Made by a program: the position numbers and the translations under genes
Origin: Ahaetulla prasina
Taxonomy: Eukaryota > Chordata > Lepidosauria > Squamata > Colubridae
Direction of reading: 5' to 3'
Length of the DNA stretch: 64,000 nucleotides
Assembly (NCBI RefSeq): GCF_028640845.1
Contig: NC_080541.1
Span: 9,840,435 to 9,904,434, forward strand
Part shown: positions 10,386-20,519 of the stretch, piece by piece
Numbering within the stretch: position 1 is the first letter of the stretch
Layout of the letters: the number at the start of each line of letters is the position of its first letter
Notes under the pieces: generated by a model
The model's database searches: none
What the model was told of the DNA's origin: nothing
The model's input: the letters and a program-made list of their open reading frames with translations, nothing else

Positions 10386-10924
10386 GAACTTGATTCTATC
10401 CCCCTATTAATGCAACCTAGGACTGCATTGTCCATATTTCTATTACATTTCAGTTACTAAAATGTTGCCTGAATTCCCGCCATTGCCCAAAGCCACGATG
10501 ATTTAGTTAAGAATTTCTGCAGAAGCCCTAGAATTTAAATTCATCTATCTTACTCAGCTGTGAAGCATGAAATATCCTCCTGAGATCCTGGTCAGTTTAG
10601 AATAATTATAGTGATAATTATAAATTATAGTTTATAATTATAAATTTCATTTGGTTTTGATTTCATGCAATATGTCAAGCCAAACCAAGAAAACCACAGG
10701 ATAGCTTAATGAATTAAAAGATAATTTCATAGAATTATGGATAACTGGATAACTCTCCTTTTCCCATTGACAGGAAAACACGCTCCTAGCAATGGGAATA
10801 ATGTAAAGTGGAAGATTCCAGCTACATTATTAAAACAAGCAAACAATTCTACTGGGTATGGTTGATTTAATACTTGGACAAATAACACGGAAGTCCAAAA
10901 TTATCATTTTCAGTGATGTAAAAA

Positions 10925-11286
10925 GGGAAAGGGAAAGGTTCCCCTCGCATGTATGTGCTAGTTGTTCTCAACTCTAGGGAACAGTGCTCATCTCCGTTTC
11001 AAAGCCGAAGAGCCAGTGCTGTCCAAAGACGTCTCCGTGGTCATGTGGCCGGCATGACTCAATGCCAAAGGCACACAGAACGCTGTTCCCTTCCCACCAA
11101 AGGTGGTCCCTATTTTTCTACTTGCATTTTTTACGTGCTTTCAAAACTGCTAGGTTGGCAGAAGCTGGGACAAGTAACGGGAGCTCACCCCGTTACACGG
11201 CAGCATTCGGGATTCAAACCGCTGAGCTGCCGACCTTTCGATCGACAAGCTCAACGTCCTAGCCCCTGAGCCACCGCGTCTCTTCT
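10925..11286 (-). mobile_element. Sauria-like SINE, copy 2 (chimeric)
   Basis: The left end (AAAAAGGGAAAGGGAAAGG, GGGAACAGTGCTCAT, GCAGCATTCGGGATTC) matches copy 3, while the right end (GAGCCACCGCGTCTCTTCTG) matches copy 1. The switch lies between about 11219 and 11274, as expected for unequal crossover between two SINEs. Confidence 0.8.
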
Positions 11287-11825
11287 GAACTTGATTCTAT
11301 CCCCCTATTAATGCAACCTAGGACTGCATTGTCCATATTTCTATTACATTTCAGTTACTAAAATGTTGCCTGAATTCCCGCCATTGCCCAAAGCCACGAT
11401 GATTTAGTTAAGAATTTCTGCAGAAGCCCTAGAATTTAAATTCATCTATCTTACTCAGCTGTGAAGCATGAAATATCCTCCTGAGATCCTGGTCAGTTTA
11501 GAATAATTATAGTGATAATTATAAATTATAGTTTATAATTATAAATTTCATTTGGTTTTGATTTCATGCAATATGTCAAGCCAAACCAAGAAAACCACAG
11601 GATAGCTTAATGAATTAAAAGATAATTTCATAGAATTATGGATAACTGGATAACTCTCCTTTTCCCATTGACAGGAAAACACGCTCCTAGCAATGGGAAT
11701 AATGTAAAGTGGAAGATTCCAGCTACATTATTAAAACAAGCAAACAATTCTACTGGGTATGGTTGATTTAATACTTGGACAAATAACACGGAAGTCCAAA
11801 ATTATCATTTTCAGTGATGTAAAAA

Positions 11826-12183
11826 GGGAAAGGGAAAGGTTCCCCTCGCATGTATGTGCTAGTTGTTCTCAACTCTAGGGAACAGTGCTCATATCCGTTT
11901 TAAAGCCGAAGAGCCAGCGCTGTCCAAAGACGTCTCCGTGGTCATGTGGCCGGCATGACTCAATGCCAAAGGCACACAGAACGCTGTTCCCTTCCCACCA
12001 AAGGTGGTCCCTATTTTTCTACTTGCATTTTTTACGTGCTTTCAAAACTGCTAGGTTGGCAGAAGCTGGGACAAGTAACGGGAGCTCACCCCGTTACACG
12101 GCAGCATTCGGGATTCAAACCGCTGAGCTGCCGACCTTTCGATCGACAAGCTCAACGTCCTAGCCCCTGAGCCACCACGTCCC
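11826..12183 (-). mobile_element. Sauria-like SINE, copy 3
   Basis: Same orientation as copies 1 and 2. It ends GAGCCACCACGTCCCC followed by ATTTTCAGTGATG. The same 13-mer precedes copies 2 and 3 (before AAAAAGGG), so it is the original TSD of this insertion. Confidence 0.8.
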
Positions 12184-12329
12184 CATTTTCAGTGATGACC
12201 ATGCTTGTAAAATGTCTTATAGCTTGGATGTCCTATTTTAACTGAATCAAGTTTTACAAATGCAAAGAAGAGGCTTTGCTTATTAATGCTTGTCATCAGC
12301 TAATGTCTAACAATATATAAACAGGGTTC

Positions 12330-12510
12330 CAATAAAGGACAATGATTTGTAGCTCAGGATTGAGACGATGGATTTTTGGTGCTCTCTAAATTGTTTTATT
12401 TTCTTTCAGATGTTTCATTACCCAAACTAAGTAATATGCTCTTACTTAGTTTGGGTAATAAAACATCTGCAAGAAAGCAACCAAGGTCACAGAAGCAAAG
12501 CACCAGAAGG
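12330..12510. repeat. Fold-back PLE-like terminus (lineage 2)
   Basis: Inverted arms: TTGGTGCTCTCTAAATTG..TTTCAGATGTTTCATTACCC and GGGTAATAAAACATCTGCAAG..CAACCAAGG. The central AACTAAGTAATATG..TTACTTAGTTTGGG is itself palindromic. Decayed copy of the 4105 family, with the upstream GATTTGTAGCTCAGG terminus. Confidence 0.6.
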
Positions 12511-12735
12511 CAGGACAAGAAATGATGGTTGGAAACTAATCAAGGAGAGAAGCAACCTGGAATTAAGGAGAAACTTCCTAACAGTGAGGACAATTAACCT
12601 GTGGAACAGCTTGCTACCAGAAGTTGTGGGTAATTCACCAATGGAGGTTTTTAAGAAGAGTTTGGACAGCCATTTGTCTGAAATGGTATAGGGGGTTGGA
12701 CTAGAAGACCTCCAAGTTTCCTTCTAGCCCTATTC
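12511..12735 (+). mobile_element. CR1 LINE 3' end
   Basis: AAGGCAGGACAAGAAATGAT..GGAGAGAAGCAACCTGG, then AGAAGTTGTGGG and GGTTGGACTAGAAGACCTCC: the CR1 ORF2 end and 3' UTR. The ATTCT tail is reduced to one or two units. Confidence 0.8.
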
Positions 12736-12914
12736 TGATTGAGTGAAAGAGCACCAAGAACCCCACGTAAACAGGGATACTAAGAAATATACTAAAGATA
12801 ACTTTATTGTAATTTTTTTTTTTACTGTGAGCACACTGGCCCACATTAAAAATGAAATTCTGGTGCCTGATCTCAAGAGAAAGTATATATCTACCTAAAC
12901 ACATGCATAATATG

Positions 12915-13185
12915 TGGGTCCTTAAGTGGCTCAGGCTGCTAATGCAGTCTGTTATTAACAGCAGCTGCCTGCAATTACTGCAGGTTCAAGTCCCACCAGG
13001 CCCAAGGTTGACTCAGCCTTCCATCCTTTATAAGGTAGGTAAAATGAGGACCCAGATTGTTGGGGGCAATAAGTTGACTTTGTATATAAATATACAAATA
13101 GAATGAAGACTATTGCTTAACACATTGTAAGCCACCCTGAGTCTTCGGAGAAGGGCGGGATATAAATGTAAATAAATAAAATATA
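12915..13185 (+). mobile_element. SINE-D copy
   Basis: A-box-like GTGGCTCAGGCTGC, B-box-like GGTTCAAGTCCC, GGTAGGTAAAATGAGGACCC middle, and tail ACCCTGAGTCTTCGGAGAAG followed by AAATAAATA. Complete by eye. Confidence 0.85.
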
Positions 13186-13196
13186 TATATACATAC

Positions 13197-13340
13197 ACAT
13201 TTGCTCTCTCTTTCCCTCCCTCCCTCCCTCCCTCCCTCCTGCCTTCTCTCATTTCCACCCTCCCTCCCTCTCTCCCTCCCTCTCCCTCCCTCCCTCCCTC
13301 TCCCTCCCTCCCTTACCCTTCCCCCTCTCTCTCTTTGAAT
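13197..13340. repeat. (CCCT)n microsatellite
   Basis: Pyrimidine-rich TCCC/TCTC tract directly after the SINE tail. Open frames here are low-complexity artefacts. Confidence 0.9.
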
Positions 13341-13576
13341 ACATAGCGGAAAGAGGAAACTTGAGAGTTCCCAAGATTGATCAAATGAGTACTTTCTCCA
13401 TGTTTCTAACTCTTCCAACTCTTTACTTAATTGCCAGTAAAATTCTCACAAATATATGTTCTTGTTGTTTTGTTGATGTTTTTGGAGCTCACCATGAAAT
13501 ATATAAGGAGTTAGGGAAGCTTAATCATCTCAGGGCTAGTAAAGGCACAAACACCAAATTTCCACCATGAAAATTA

Positions 13577-13655
13577 ATAGAATAACAGGATTGGAAGAGA
13601 GTTTGGAGGTTTTCTAGTCCAACCCCTTACTCAATAGCATCTTGGCATGATGGAT
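13577..13655 (-). mobile_element. CR1 3' end fragment
   Basis: AATAGAATAACAGGATTGGA..TTTTCTAGTCCAACCCC is the reverse of the CR1 3' UTR and the start of its tail. Confidence 0.65.
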
Positions 13656-13665
13656 TGATTCTTAT

Positions 13666-13913
13666 ATTAGCAATAGCAATGGCACTTAGACTTATATGCC
13701 GCTTCACAGTGCTTTTACAGCCCCCTCTAAGCAGTTTACAGAGTCAGCCTATCGCCCCCAACAATCTGGGTCCTCATTTTACCCACCTCGGAAGGATGGA
13801 AAGATGAGTCAATTGTGAACCTGGTGGGATTTGAACTGCCGAATTGCAGGCAGCTGACAGTCAGCAGAAATAGCCTGCAGTACTGCATTATAACCACTGC
13901 GCCACTGCAGCTG
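13666..13913 (-). mobile_element. tRNA-derived SINE (SINE-E, TTGCTA tail)
   Basis: Reverse orientation: starts with the (AGCAAT) tail, then ATATGCCGCTTCACAGTGC, CCTCATTTTACCCACCTCGG, B-box complement GGGATTTGAAC, and ends at the A-box complement AACCACTGCGCCACTGC. Its core resembles SINE-D but its 3' end differs. Confidence 0.75.
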
Positions 13914-14075
13914 ATCTTGTCAGTTGGAAAGCTGATAACCTGGGTTCAAGATCCAAGTGCTGTGCAGTGGAGTGAGCTCCTTGCCCCAGTTCCCGCCCAC
14001 CTAGCAATTTGAAAGCATGCAAATGCAAGTAGATAAATAGGTAGCACCTCGGTGAGAAGGTAACCACTGGGCCCA
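13914..14075 (+). mobile_element. Sauria-like SINE fragment (5' half)
   Basis: TTGGAAAGCTGATAACC.. head, degraded B-box GGTTCAAGATCC, then TGAGCTCC, CACCTAGCAATTTGAAAG and GCAAATGCAAGTAGATAAAT as in complete copies. The 3' half is missing. Confidence 0.6.
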
Positions 14076-14087
14076 TTGTGGCTCAAT

Positions 14088-14142
14088 CAGGAGACCCTGT
14101 ACCATTTCAGACAAATTGATGTCCAAGGTCTTCTTTAAAAGA
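14088..14142 (-). mobile_element. CR1 fragment
   Basis: CCTGTACCATTTCAGACAAA..AAGGTCTTCTTTAAAAGAG matches the reverse of the CR1 ORF2 end. Short relic. Confidence 0.5.
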
Positions 14143-14283
14143 GATTTCATTTTCTGAAATGAAGTTTGAACGTATTGAATATACATAGATGTACAGGAGC
14201 ATCTAAACAGAATCTGGCCCAGATGGGAGATTCCATAGAAGGTCATGGAGAATATGAAAGCTAACGATCCTATGGGACTTCCA

Positions 14284-14640
14284 GATCCAGACAGACAAGC
14301 AGGCACTAGCCAATCAACCAGACATCATGGTAGCTGACAAAGATCAAAAGATCCTTGATGGTGATAGATGCAGCAACATCAGGACGAAGAAACATAAGAA
14401 GCTGGAGAAGTATATTGAAGTCTGAAGGAGGAACTGGGGAGGTGTGGAAAGACAATGCCAAACTGGTCCCAGGGATGGTAGGACACTCAAGGCTGAAACC
14501 TCTAAGTTGGAATACTGGCTTCAACAGATCCCAAGAACAACCTCAGATCTCTTTATCCAGAAAGTGCAATGCTAGGAAGTTACAGCGTAGAACCTTCAAA
14601 CTCCAGGGACTCCGGTAGAAGAACCAAGATTGAGGAAGAC
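14284..14640 (+). pseudogene. LINE with restriction-like endonuclease (Dong/R4-like) remnant
   Basis: Conceptual frames read LANQPDIMVADKDQKILMVI, then IDAA, then after frameshifts KKHKKLEKYIE. Further fragments resemble a LW-K..VVP-V-G and TGFNRSQEQPQISLS region. PD..(D/E)..K-type residues followed by a KYQ-L-E block fit the C-terminal endonuclease domain of RLE-type LINEs. Frames change several times, so it is dead. Family placement is from memory of the motif pattern. Confidence 0.45.
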
Positions 14641-14687
14641 ACAGACTTTCCATATTGTTGAGAAAGGGATTTTATTTAATCAGATCA

Positions 14688-15040
14688 AATAATAATAATA
14701 ATAATAATTTAATTTTTATACCGCCCTTCTCCCGAAGGACTCAGGGCGGTGAACAGGCAGATAAAATAATACAATATATTACAATAAAAACACTCTTTAA
14801 AAAACTTATTCAATATGGCCTAAATTTAAAATACAATACAAAATATAAAATAAACCCCAATAAAATCCATATTTAAAAAACCCTATTTAAGCCAGTCCTG
14901 CTCGGAAGAATAGATATGTCTTCAGCTCGTGGCGAAAGGTCCGGAGGTCAGGAAGTTGTCGAAGTCCTGGGGGAAGCTCATTTCAGAGGGTAGGGGCCCC
15001 CACAGAGAAGGCTCTCCCCTTGGGATAAATAAATTCTATC
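14688..15040 (-). mobile_element. Family C LINE 3' end
   Basis: (AAT)n tail complement, CCGCCCTTCTCCCGAAGGAC, then the 3' UTR and reverse of the ORF2 end (GGTCCGGAGGTCAGGAAGTT, GAGAAGGCTCTCCCC). Minus-strand peptide reads GRAF-like..LP..LRTF-like, matching 58629. Confidence 0.75.
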
Positions 15041-15129
15041 GGGGAAAAAAATACAGATCAACCAACTCCTTTGGCTGGAACTTGTTTCAATAATATACTA
15101 ATAACCTAAGACGTGGACTTAGTTGCACT

Positions 15130-15412
15130 GGGATTTTTATTTTTTTATTTTTTTTGAATTTATATCCCGCCCTTCTGTGAAGACTCAGGGCGGCTTACAT
15201 TGTGTAAGGCAACAGTCTCATCCTATTTGTATATTTATATACAAAGTCAACTTATTGCCCCCCCCCAACAATCTGGGTCCTCATTTTACCTACCTTATAA
15301 AGGATGGAAGGCTGAGTCAACCTTGGGCCTGGTGGGAGTCGAGCCTGCAGTAATTGTAATTGCAGGCAGCTGTGTGTTAATAATAGGCTGCATTAGCCTG
15401 GTGAGCCACATC
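15130..15412 (-). mobile_element. SINE-D copy
   Basis: Reverse: ATATCCCGCCCTTCTGTG tail, CCTCATTTTACCTACC, GGGAGTCGAGCC (B-box complement), head ending CCTGGTGAGCCACATCCC. Confidence 0.8.
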
Positions 15413-15423
15413 CCACCCAGTTA

Positions 15424-15981
15424 CAGTGGTGGGTTTCAAATTTTTTTTACTACCAGTTCTGTGGGTGTGGCTTGGTGGGTGTGGCATGGCTTGGTAGGCA
15501 TGGCTTGGTGGGCGTTACAAGGGAAGGATACGGTAAAATTGTGAAACTACTGTGAAATTAATCAAGGAGAGAAGCAACTTAGAACTAAGGAGAAATTTCT
15601 TGACAGTTAGAACAATTAATCAATGGAACGACTTGCCTGCAGAAGTTGTGGCTGCTCCAACACTGGAAATTTTTAAGAAAATGTTGGATAACCATCTGTC
15701 TGAAATGGTGTAGGGTTTCCTGCCTGGGCAGAGGGTTGGACTAGAAGACCTCCAAAGTCCCTTCCAACTCTGTTGTTATTATTATTTAAATCTTTTTTCC
15801 CCCACTCCAGGGGAAGGTTACTGCAAAATCCTCATTTCCTCCCAATCAGCTGGGACTTGGGAGGCAGAGAATAGATGGGGGCAGAGCCAGTCAGAATTTT
15901 TCTACCGGTTCTCTGAACTACTCAAAATTTCCACTACAGGGGTCTCCAGAACTGGTCAGAACCTGCTGAAACCCACCTCTG
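15424..15981. mobile_element. CCGGTT-type hAT-like element, split by CR1
   Basis: Starts CAGTGGTGGGTTTCAAATTT and ends CTGCTGAAACCCACCTCTG, inverted termini of the family. The interior has ACTACCAGTTCTGTGGG and CTACCGGTTCTCTGAAC as in the 43394 copy. No clear TSD here. A CR1 tail is inserted inside. Confidence 0.65.
15554..15790 (+). mobile_element. CR1 3' end nested in hAT-like element
   Basis: AATCAAGGAGAGAAGCAACT..TGCTCCAACACTGGAA..GGTTGGACTAGAAGACCTCC, ending TGTTGTTATTATTATT in place of ATTCT repeats. Confidence 0.8.
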
Positions 15982-16257
15982 GATTGTTGTGATGTGATTC
16001 TTCCTTCCTCCAACATATAGAGTGAGCATGGTTCATCTAAAGGGTGAATTTGGGAAACTGTGACCTGTTTCTGAATGACACAATTTTAATGGTATGGAGT
16101 ATATGAACCAGGCCTTTGCTTTTAAAAATAGGACTCACAACACTTGGGATTCAAGGGGAAATTAATAACTGTGTAGGACAGGCATTGAGAATGCACTTTC
16201 AATTCCTTCCAGTCCTTGGAAATGTTAAAGTTACTTTAAGTAGTTGTGGGCATTTGT
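15982..16257. other. No recognised feature
   Basis: No ORF or repeat signature visible. Confidence 0.4.
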
Positions 16258-16860
16258 TAGAATAGAATAGAATTCTTTATTGGCCAAGTGTGATTGGACA
16301 CACAAGGAATTTGTCTTTGGTGCATACGCTCTCAGTGTATATAAGGAGAATAAAATACATTCATCAAGAATAAAAAGATACAACACTTAGTATAGTCAAA
16401 GTTCCTAATAAGCTATCAAATCATATTAGGAAACAAATAAAAACAGTATAATTGAAAGCTACAAGCAACATGGTTATAGTAATAAGTGGGAAGAGATAGA
16501 TCCTAGAAAGGAAGAGAATAATAATAATAATACAGTCTTAGTAAATTATTTGACATTGTTGTGGGAATTAGTTGTTAAGCAGAGTGATGGCATTCGGGGA
16601 AAAAACTGTCCTTGTGTCTAGTTGTTTTGGTATGCAGTGCCCTATAGAGTCTTTTTGAGGGTAGAAGTTGAAACAATTTATGTTCAGGATGTGGAGGGTC
16701 TGTAGATGTTTTCACAGCCCTCTTTTTGACTCGTGCAGTATACAGATCCTCAGTGGAAGGCAGGTTGGTAGCCATTGTTTTTTCTGCAGTTCTAATTATC
16801 CGTTGAAGTCTGTGTCTGTCTTGTTTGGTTATAGGAGGTTTTCGAACAATATTTTCCCTT
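16258..16860 (-). pseudogene. L2-like LINE ('family B') 3' part with ORF2 end
   Basis: On plus it begins (AATAG) then TTATTGGCCAAGTGTGATTG. The minus-strand frame at 16868-16575 reads HRLQRIIRTAEKTMATNLPS, EDLYTARVKKRAVK, HPEHKLFQLLP and ends PECHHSA: the C-terminal tail of the reverse transcriptase ORF seen at 32871. 5'-truncated. Confidence 0.8.
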
Positions 16861-16927
16861 GAAATCAAATGCTTCGCCCTCCCCCCCCATTAAAAGCATT
16901 GCAAGACCTTCAGAAGAAGAAGAAGAA

Positions 16928-17192
16928 GTAGAATTGGTGGCTCAACAGACTAAAGCAGTCTGTTATTAACAGCAGCTGCTTGCAATTACTGCAGGTTCAA
17001 GCCCCACCAGGCCCAAAGTTGACTCAGCCTTCCATCGTTTATAAGGTAGGTAAAATGAGGACTCAGATTGTTGGGGGGCAATAAGTTGACTTTGTATATA
17101 ATATACAAATGGATGAAGACTATTGCTTGACATAGTGTAAGCCGCCCTGAGTCTTCGGAGAAGGGCGAGATATAAATGCAAATTAAAAAAAA
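16928..17192 (+). mobile_element. SINE-D copy
   Basis: GTGGCTCAACAGACTAAAGC head, GGTTCAAGCCCC B-box, GGTAGGTAAAATGAGGAC middle, CCCTGAGTCTTCGGAGAAGG tail then poly-A. Confidence 0.85.
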
Positions 17193-17335
17193 ATTGGCCA
17201 AGTGTGATTGGACACACAAGGAATTTGTTTTGGTGCATATGCTCTCAGTGTACATAAAAGAAAAAGAAAAAAAAATACCGTCATCAAGATACAGCATTTA
17301 CAACACAAATGATGGTCATAGGTTACAATTGAACC
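17193..17335 (-). mobile_element. L2-like family B LINE tail fragment
   Basis: TTGGCCAAGTGTGATTGGAC..ACAAGGAATTTG, GTGCATATGCTCTCAGTG and onward into its 3' UTR. No ORF remains. Confidence 0.75.
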
Positions 17336-17574
17336 CTTAATGATAGCAACAAAAAGTTACAGTCATACCCTAACTTTAACTTTTCAACTTTAAACACTGA
17401 AAAGTATGTTCATTAGATTAAGAGGAAAATGCTTCTAAACTCAATCTGTCAACAGAGAACTGAGGTTCATCTGTAAACACATAGCCATTCTAAGTTAGTC
17501 AACACCTCAGTAGGTTAGATAAGTTCACCGTTTTCAACTATTGTGCAGTATGTAGTATGTATCTTTGTGCAGTA

Positions 17575-17635
17575 TGTATCTTTAAATTCCTTGTGTGTCC
17601 ACCCACACTTGGCCAATAAAGAATTCTATTGTAAA
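17575..17635 (+). mobile_element. L2-like family B tail, short
   Basis: AATTCCTTGTGTGTCCACCC..CACTTGGCCAATAAAGAATT: the last about 60 bp of the family B 3' end. Confidence 0.65.
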
Positions 17636-18114
17636 CTCAAGTCTTTAGCCTTCAACCAACTAAATAATCCTGTCATGTTCTAAAACTGCTATGAACATGG
17701 CTATCTGGAAAAACAGGCAGTGCAGCAACATTATCGCAAAACACAGGAATTTTCATTGTGATAGTGAAGAAGCAGAAAACATTAAAGATGCACCAACAAA
17801 TGATGATCATTTGGGGAGATTAGAGAATGTCTAGTAGGAATCAGGGAGAGTGCTTTTTTTCTCTTGTAACACCTATTTTTGGAACCCTGACCTGAGATTA
17901 GATGGCTCCAACTTTGGAGAAATCTCTTCAGATGTGGCTGTTTTCCCAGGCACAAGGGCTATGAATTTGTTGTGCCTGGGTTAATTGAGGGTTGATGGGT
18001 TTATCCCCAGTTGCTATTTTCTGCTTTATATTATATGCTTTATATTTTTTGTAGTAACTTTGGTTTTGATATGTGAGATTCCCAGAGTTGTTTTGTGAGA
18101 AGGGAAGCTATACA
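17636..18114. other. No recognised feature
   Basis: Nothing supportable. The phrase TTTGGAACCCTGACC at 17879 resembles an LTR 3' end (compare 44855) but no element could be bounded. Confidence 0.35.
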
Positions 18115-18204
18115 GAAGGAAGGAAGGAAGGAAGGGAAGGAAGGAAGGAAGGAAGGAAGGAAGGAAGGAAGGAAGGAAGGAAGGAAGGAAGGAAGGAAGG
18201 AAGG
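18115..18204. repeat. (AAGG)n microsatellite
   Basis: About 22 tetramers of GAAG, nearly perfect. The SINE that follows is inserted between this tract and a second purine tract. Confidence 0.95.
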
Positions 18205-18476
18205 TAGGTCCCTCTGTGACTCAGACTGGTAAGACAGTCTGTTATTAACAGCAGCTGCTTGCAATTACTGCAGGTTCAAGTGCCACCAGGCCCAAGGTTG
18301 ACTCAGCCTTTCATCCTTTATAAGGTAGGTAAAATGAGGACCCAGATTGTTGGGGGCAATAAGTTGACTTTGTATATAATATACAAAAGGATGAAGACTA
18401 TTGCTTGACATAGTGTAAGCCGCCCCGTGTTTTCGGAGAAGGGCGGGATATAAATGAAAATAAAAAAAATTTTTAA
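18205..18476 (+). mobile_element. SINE-D copy inside AAGG repeat
   Basis: CTGTGACTCAGACTGGTAAG head, B-box GGTTCAAGTGCC, middle and CCGTGTTTTCGGAGAAGGGC tail. AAGG repeats flank it on both sides. Confidence 0.85.
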
Positions 18477-18735
18477 AAAGGAAGGAAGGAAGGAAGGAAG
18501 CAAGGAAGGAAGGAAAGAGAGATGGAAGGAAATAAAGAAAGAGAGAGAGAAGAAGGGAGGGAGGGAGGGACAGAGGAAGAAAGGAAGGGAGAAAGGAAGG
18601 AAGGGAGAAAGGAAGGGATGGAGGGATGGCGAGACAGAAGAAGAAAGGAAGGAAGGAGGGAAGGAAAGAAGGAAGGGAAAGAGGGAGGGAGGGTGGCAGG
18701 ACAGAGGAAGAAAGGAAGGAAGGAGGGGGGGAAGT
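18477..18735. repeat. Purine-rich AAGG/GGGA tract
   Basis: Degenerate GGAA/GGGA tandem repeats. The Lys/Glu/Arg-rich and Pro/Ser-rich frames in it are artefacts of composition. Confidence 0.9.
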
Positions 18736-19029
18736 CAGCCACTCTGCTATCACCTCAGCCCCAGCCTGGGTTTCAGATTGTGCAAATCTTCTTAAAAGCA
18801 TCCATTTTTTGCCAACGTTAGCGCTTTTCAATGTACTTTTGTTCATTTCATGCCTTCAATTCAGCCTTGACTCATGAGCATTGTCCAGGACCTGTCCCTA
18901 CAGTTTTCTTTGTTTTAGGAGATAATTTCCATAGTCTTCTCCCTATGGTTGAAGCAGAGTGATTGGCCCAAGGTCAGCCAGATAACTTTTATATGTAAGA
19001 AAGGACTGGAACTCCAGTTTTCCTGCTCC
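18736..19029. other. No recognised feature
   Basis: Non-repetitive; possible old MIR-like debris around 18930-19000 (ATTGGCCCAAGGTCAGCCAG) but not assignable. Confidence 0.35.
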
Positions 19030-19262
19030 TAGTCCAGTGTCTTTAACAACCACAATTTCTGGAAGCAAGTTGTTGTAATTGTTGTAACTGTCAGGAAATT
19101 TCTCCTTAGTTCTAGGTTGATTCTCTTCTTGGTTAGCTTCCAACCCTTCTTTCTTGTTCTATCTTTAATGCTTTGGCGAATAGATTGACCCCCCTCTTCT
19201 TTGTGGCAGCCCCTTAGATATTGGAACACAGCTATCATGTCATCCCTAGTTCTTAGCAAGCT
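19030..19262 (-). mobile_element. CR1 LINE fragment
   Basis: Reverse of CR1 ORF2 end: CAATTTCTGGAAGCAAGTTG, GTCAGGAAATTTCTCCTTAG, TTGTGGCAGCCCCTTAGATA. The minus frame includes MIAVFQYLRGCHKEEG, as in the 1447 copy. Frameshifted. Confidence 0.8.
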
Positions 19263-20165
19263 TTTTTTAAGGCAAAAATCAACTAATTCCCACTCAATGT
19301 TTTGCTCTAAGGAGCCAGAAAGAACAGTTCTGCTGGTATTTTCTCCATGGCAGCTTTTCAAATATATAACATCTATAATCTCTCAACTACATCATTTCTT
19401 CTTCTTCCACCATAAAGAAGCTAAAAAAGAAAGAAAGAAAACTTCTCTATTTCCTACTTTTCTATGTGTCAAATATTTTCCCCCCTCAAAGTTGGCTTTC
19501 TTCTCCAAAAAAGGAAACAAAAAATTATCTTATTTAGTTCCATGGAGTTCAATTGCTGGTGGTTTATCCATGCATCCCAGCTCTGAATTCTGATTTGCAG
19601 CTGCATTGAAGGGAGAAAAGAGAAACAATGAAGAAAGGGAAGGAAAACAGAGGATAACAGAGGGATGTGGACAAAAGAAATGTTTGAAGCTTACTGTTTA
19701 GCCAAAGACAAAGAGATAATAAACACAACACTGTGTTTTCATTTCAACAGCCATAAAAATAGATCCCCTGCTACTCACAATCTTCTTACTCAGGCTTGTT
19801 TTCTGCATTTTTAACCATTTCCTTTAAATTAGATTTTTTTTTAAAAAAGTAAATTGGCTTTGATTTTTCCTCCCAAAGGAGGAGGGGGAAAAAACACCCG
19901 GTGAAATATTCATTGCTGAATTGCAAAATTTGGGTTTTTACTTTTGTTGTAAGACAATTAATTATGTGTATGGTTAAATACCACATTTAATCATCTGCAT
20001 TTCATTTCAATCCCAAGGGAAAGCATGATGAGAAAAACCTGGGTCTATTTTGTTATTAAAAAAATCTCCAAGGTATGGGAAGAGGGAGGATTGTAGAATG
20101 ATTGTAGAATATAGAATGGATTTTGAAGTATTAAAAACAAAAAAAGTAAAATATTCTGAGACATA
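19263..20165. other. No gene recognised
   Basis: About 900 bp with AT-rich low-complexity patches and no ORF with a domain signature. Confidence 0.4.
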
Positions 20166-20519
20166 CAGTAGTGGCCAAAATAATTCCTACAGAGGAATTA
20201 TTGAGTCTGCCATCTGCACCTCTATAACAGTCTAGTTTGGTTCTGCAATCCAACAAGACAGACACAGACTTCAGAGGATAATTAGAACTGCAGAAAAAAC
20301 AATGGCTACCAACCTGCCTTCCATTGAGGACCTGTATACTGCACGAATCAAGAAGAGGGCTGTGAAAATATCTACAGACCCCCTCACATCCTGGACATAA
20401 ACTGTTTCAACTTTTACCCTCAAAACGATGCTACAGAGCACTGCACACCAGAACAACGAGACACAAGAACAGTTTCTTCCCAAATGCCATCATTTTGCTA
20501 AACAAATAATTCCCTCAAC

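Larger units (their letters stand above)
8396..10440 (-). mobile_element. CR1 LINE (ATTCT family) broken by four insertions
   Basis: CR1 minus-strand blocks lie at about 8408-8611, 9041-9196, 9926-10023 and from 10399 to about 10440. They read GCAAGTTGTTCCACTGATTA, then TGGCAGCCC..TCCTCTAATCATC, then GTGTCCAAAAGTGGATG..GGCATTATAAAG in the order of the uninterrupted copy at 46062-46680. The gaps hold an hAT+SINE, an L1 fragment and a Sauria SINE, giving a readable insertion history. Confidence 0.75.
10024..11825. repeat. 901-bp tandem duplication (SINE plus flank, two units)
   Basis: The SINE plus about 540 bp of flank at 10024-10924 is repeated at 10925-11825. The non-SINE parts (10399-10920 and 11300-11820) look identical by eye. 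A third SINE follows at 11826. The period is exactly 901 bp at all landmarks checked. Either a recent real duplication or an assembly artefact. Confidence 0.85.

Noticed and set aside
18265..18846. 193-aa Pro/Ser-rich frame
   Set aside because: Complement of AAGG-type purine repeat joined to a SINE.
20166..20182. TACAGTAGTGGCCAAAAT resembling the Tc1 end at 23030-23050
   Set aside because: Only about 17 bases, no element follows it; may be chance or a footprint, not enough to call.
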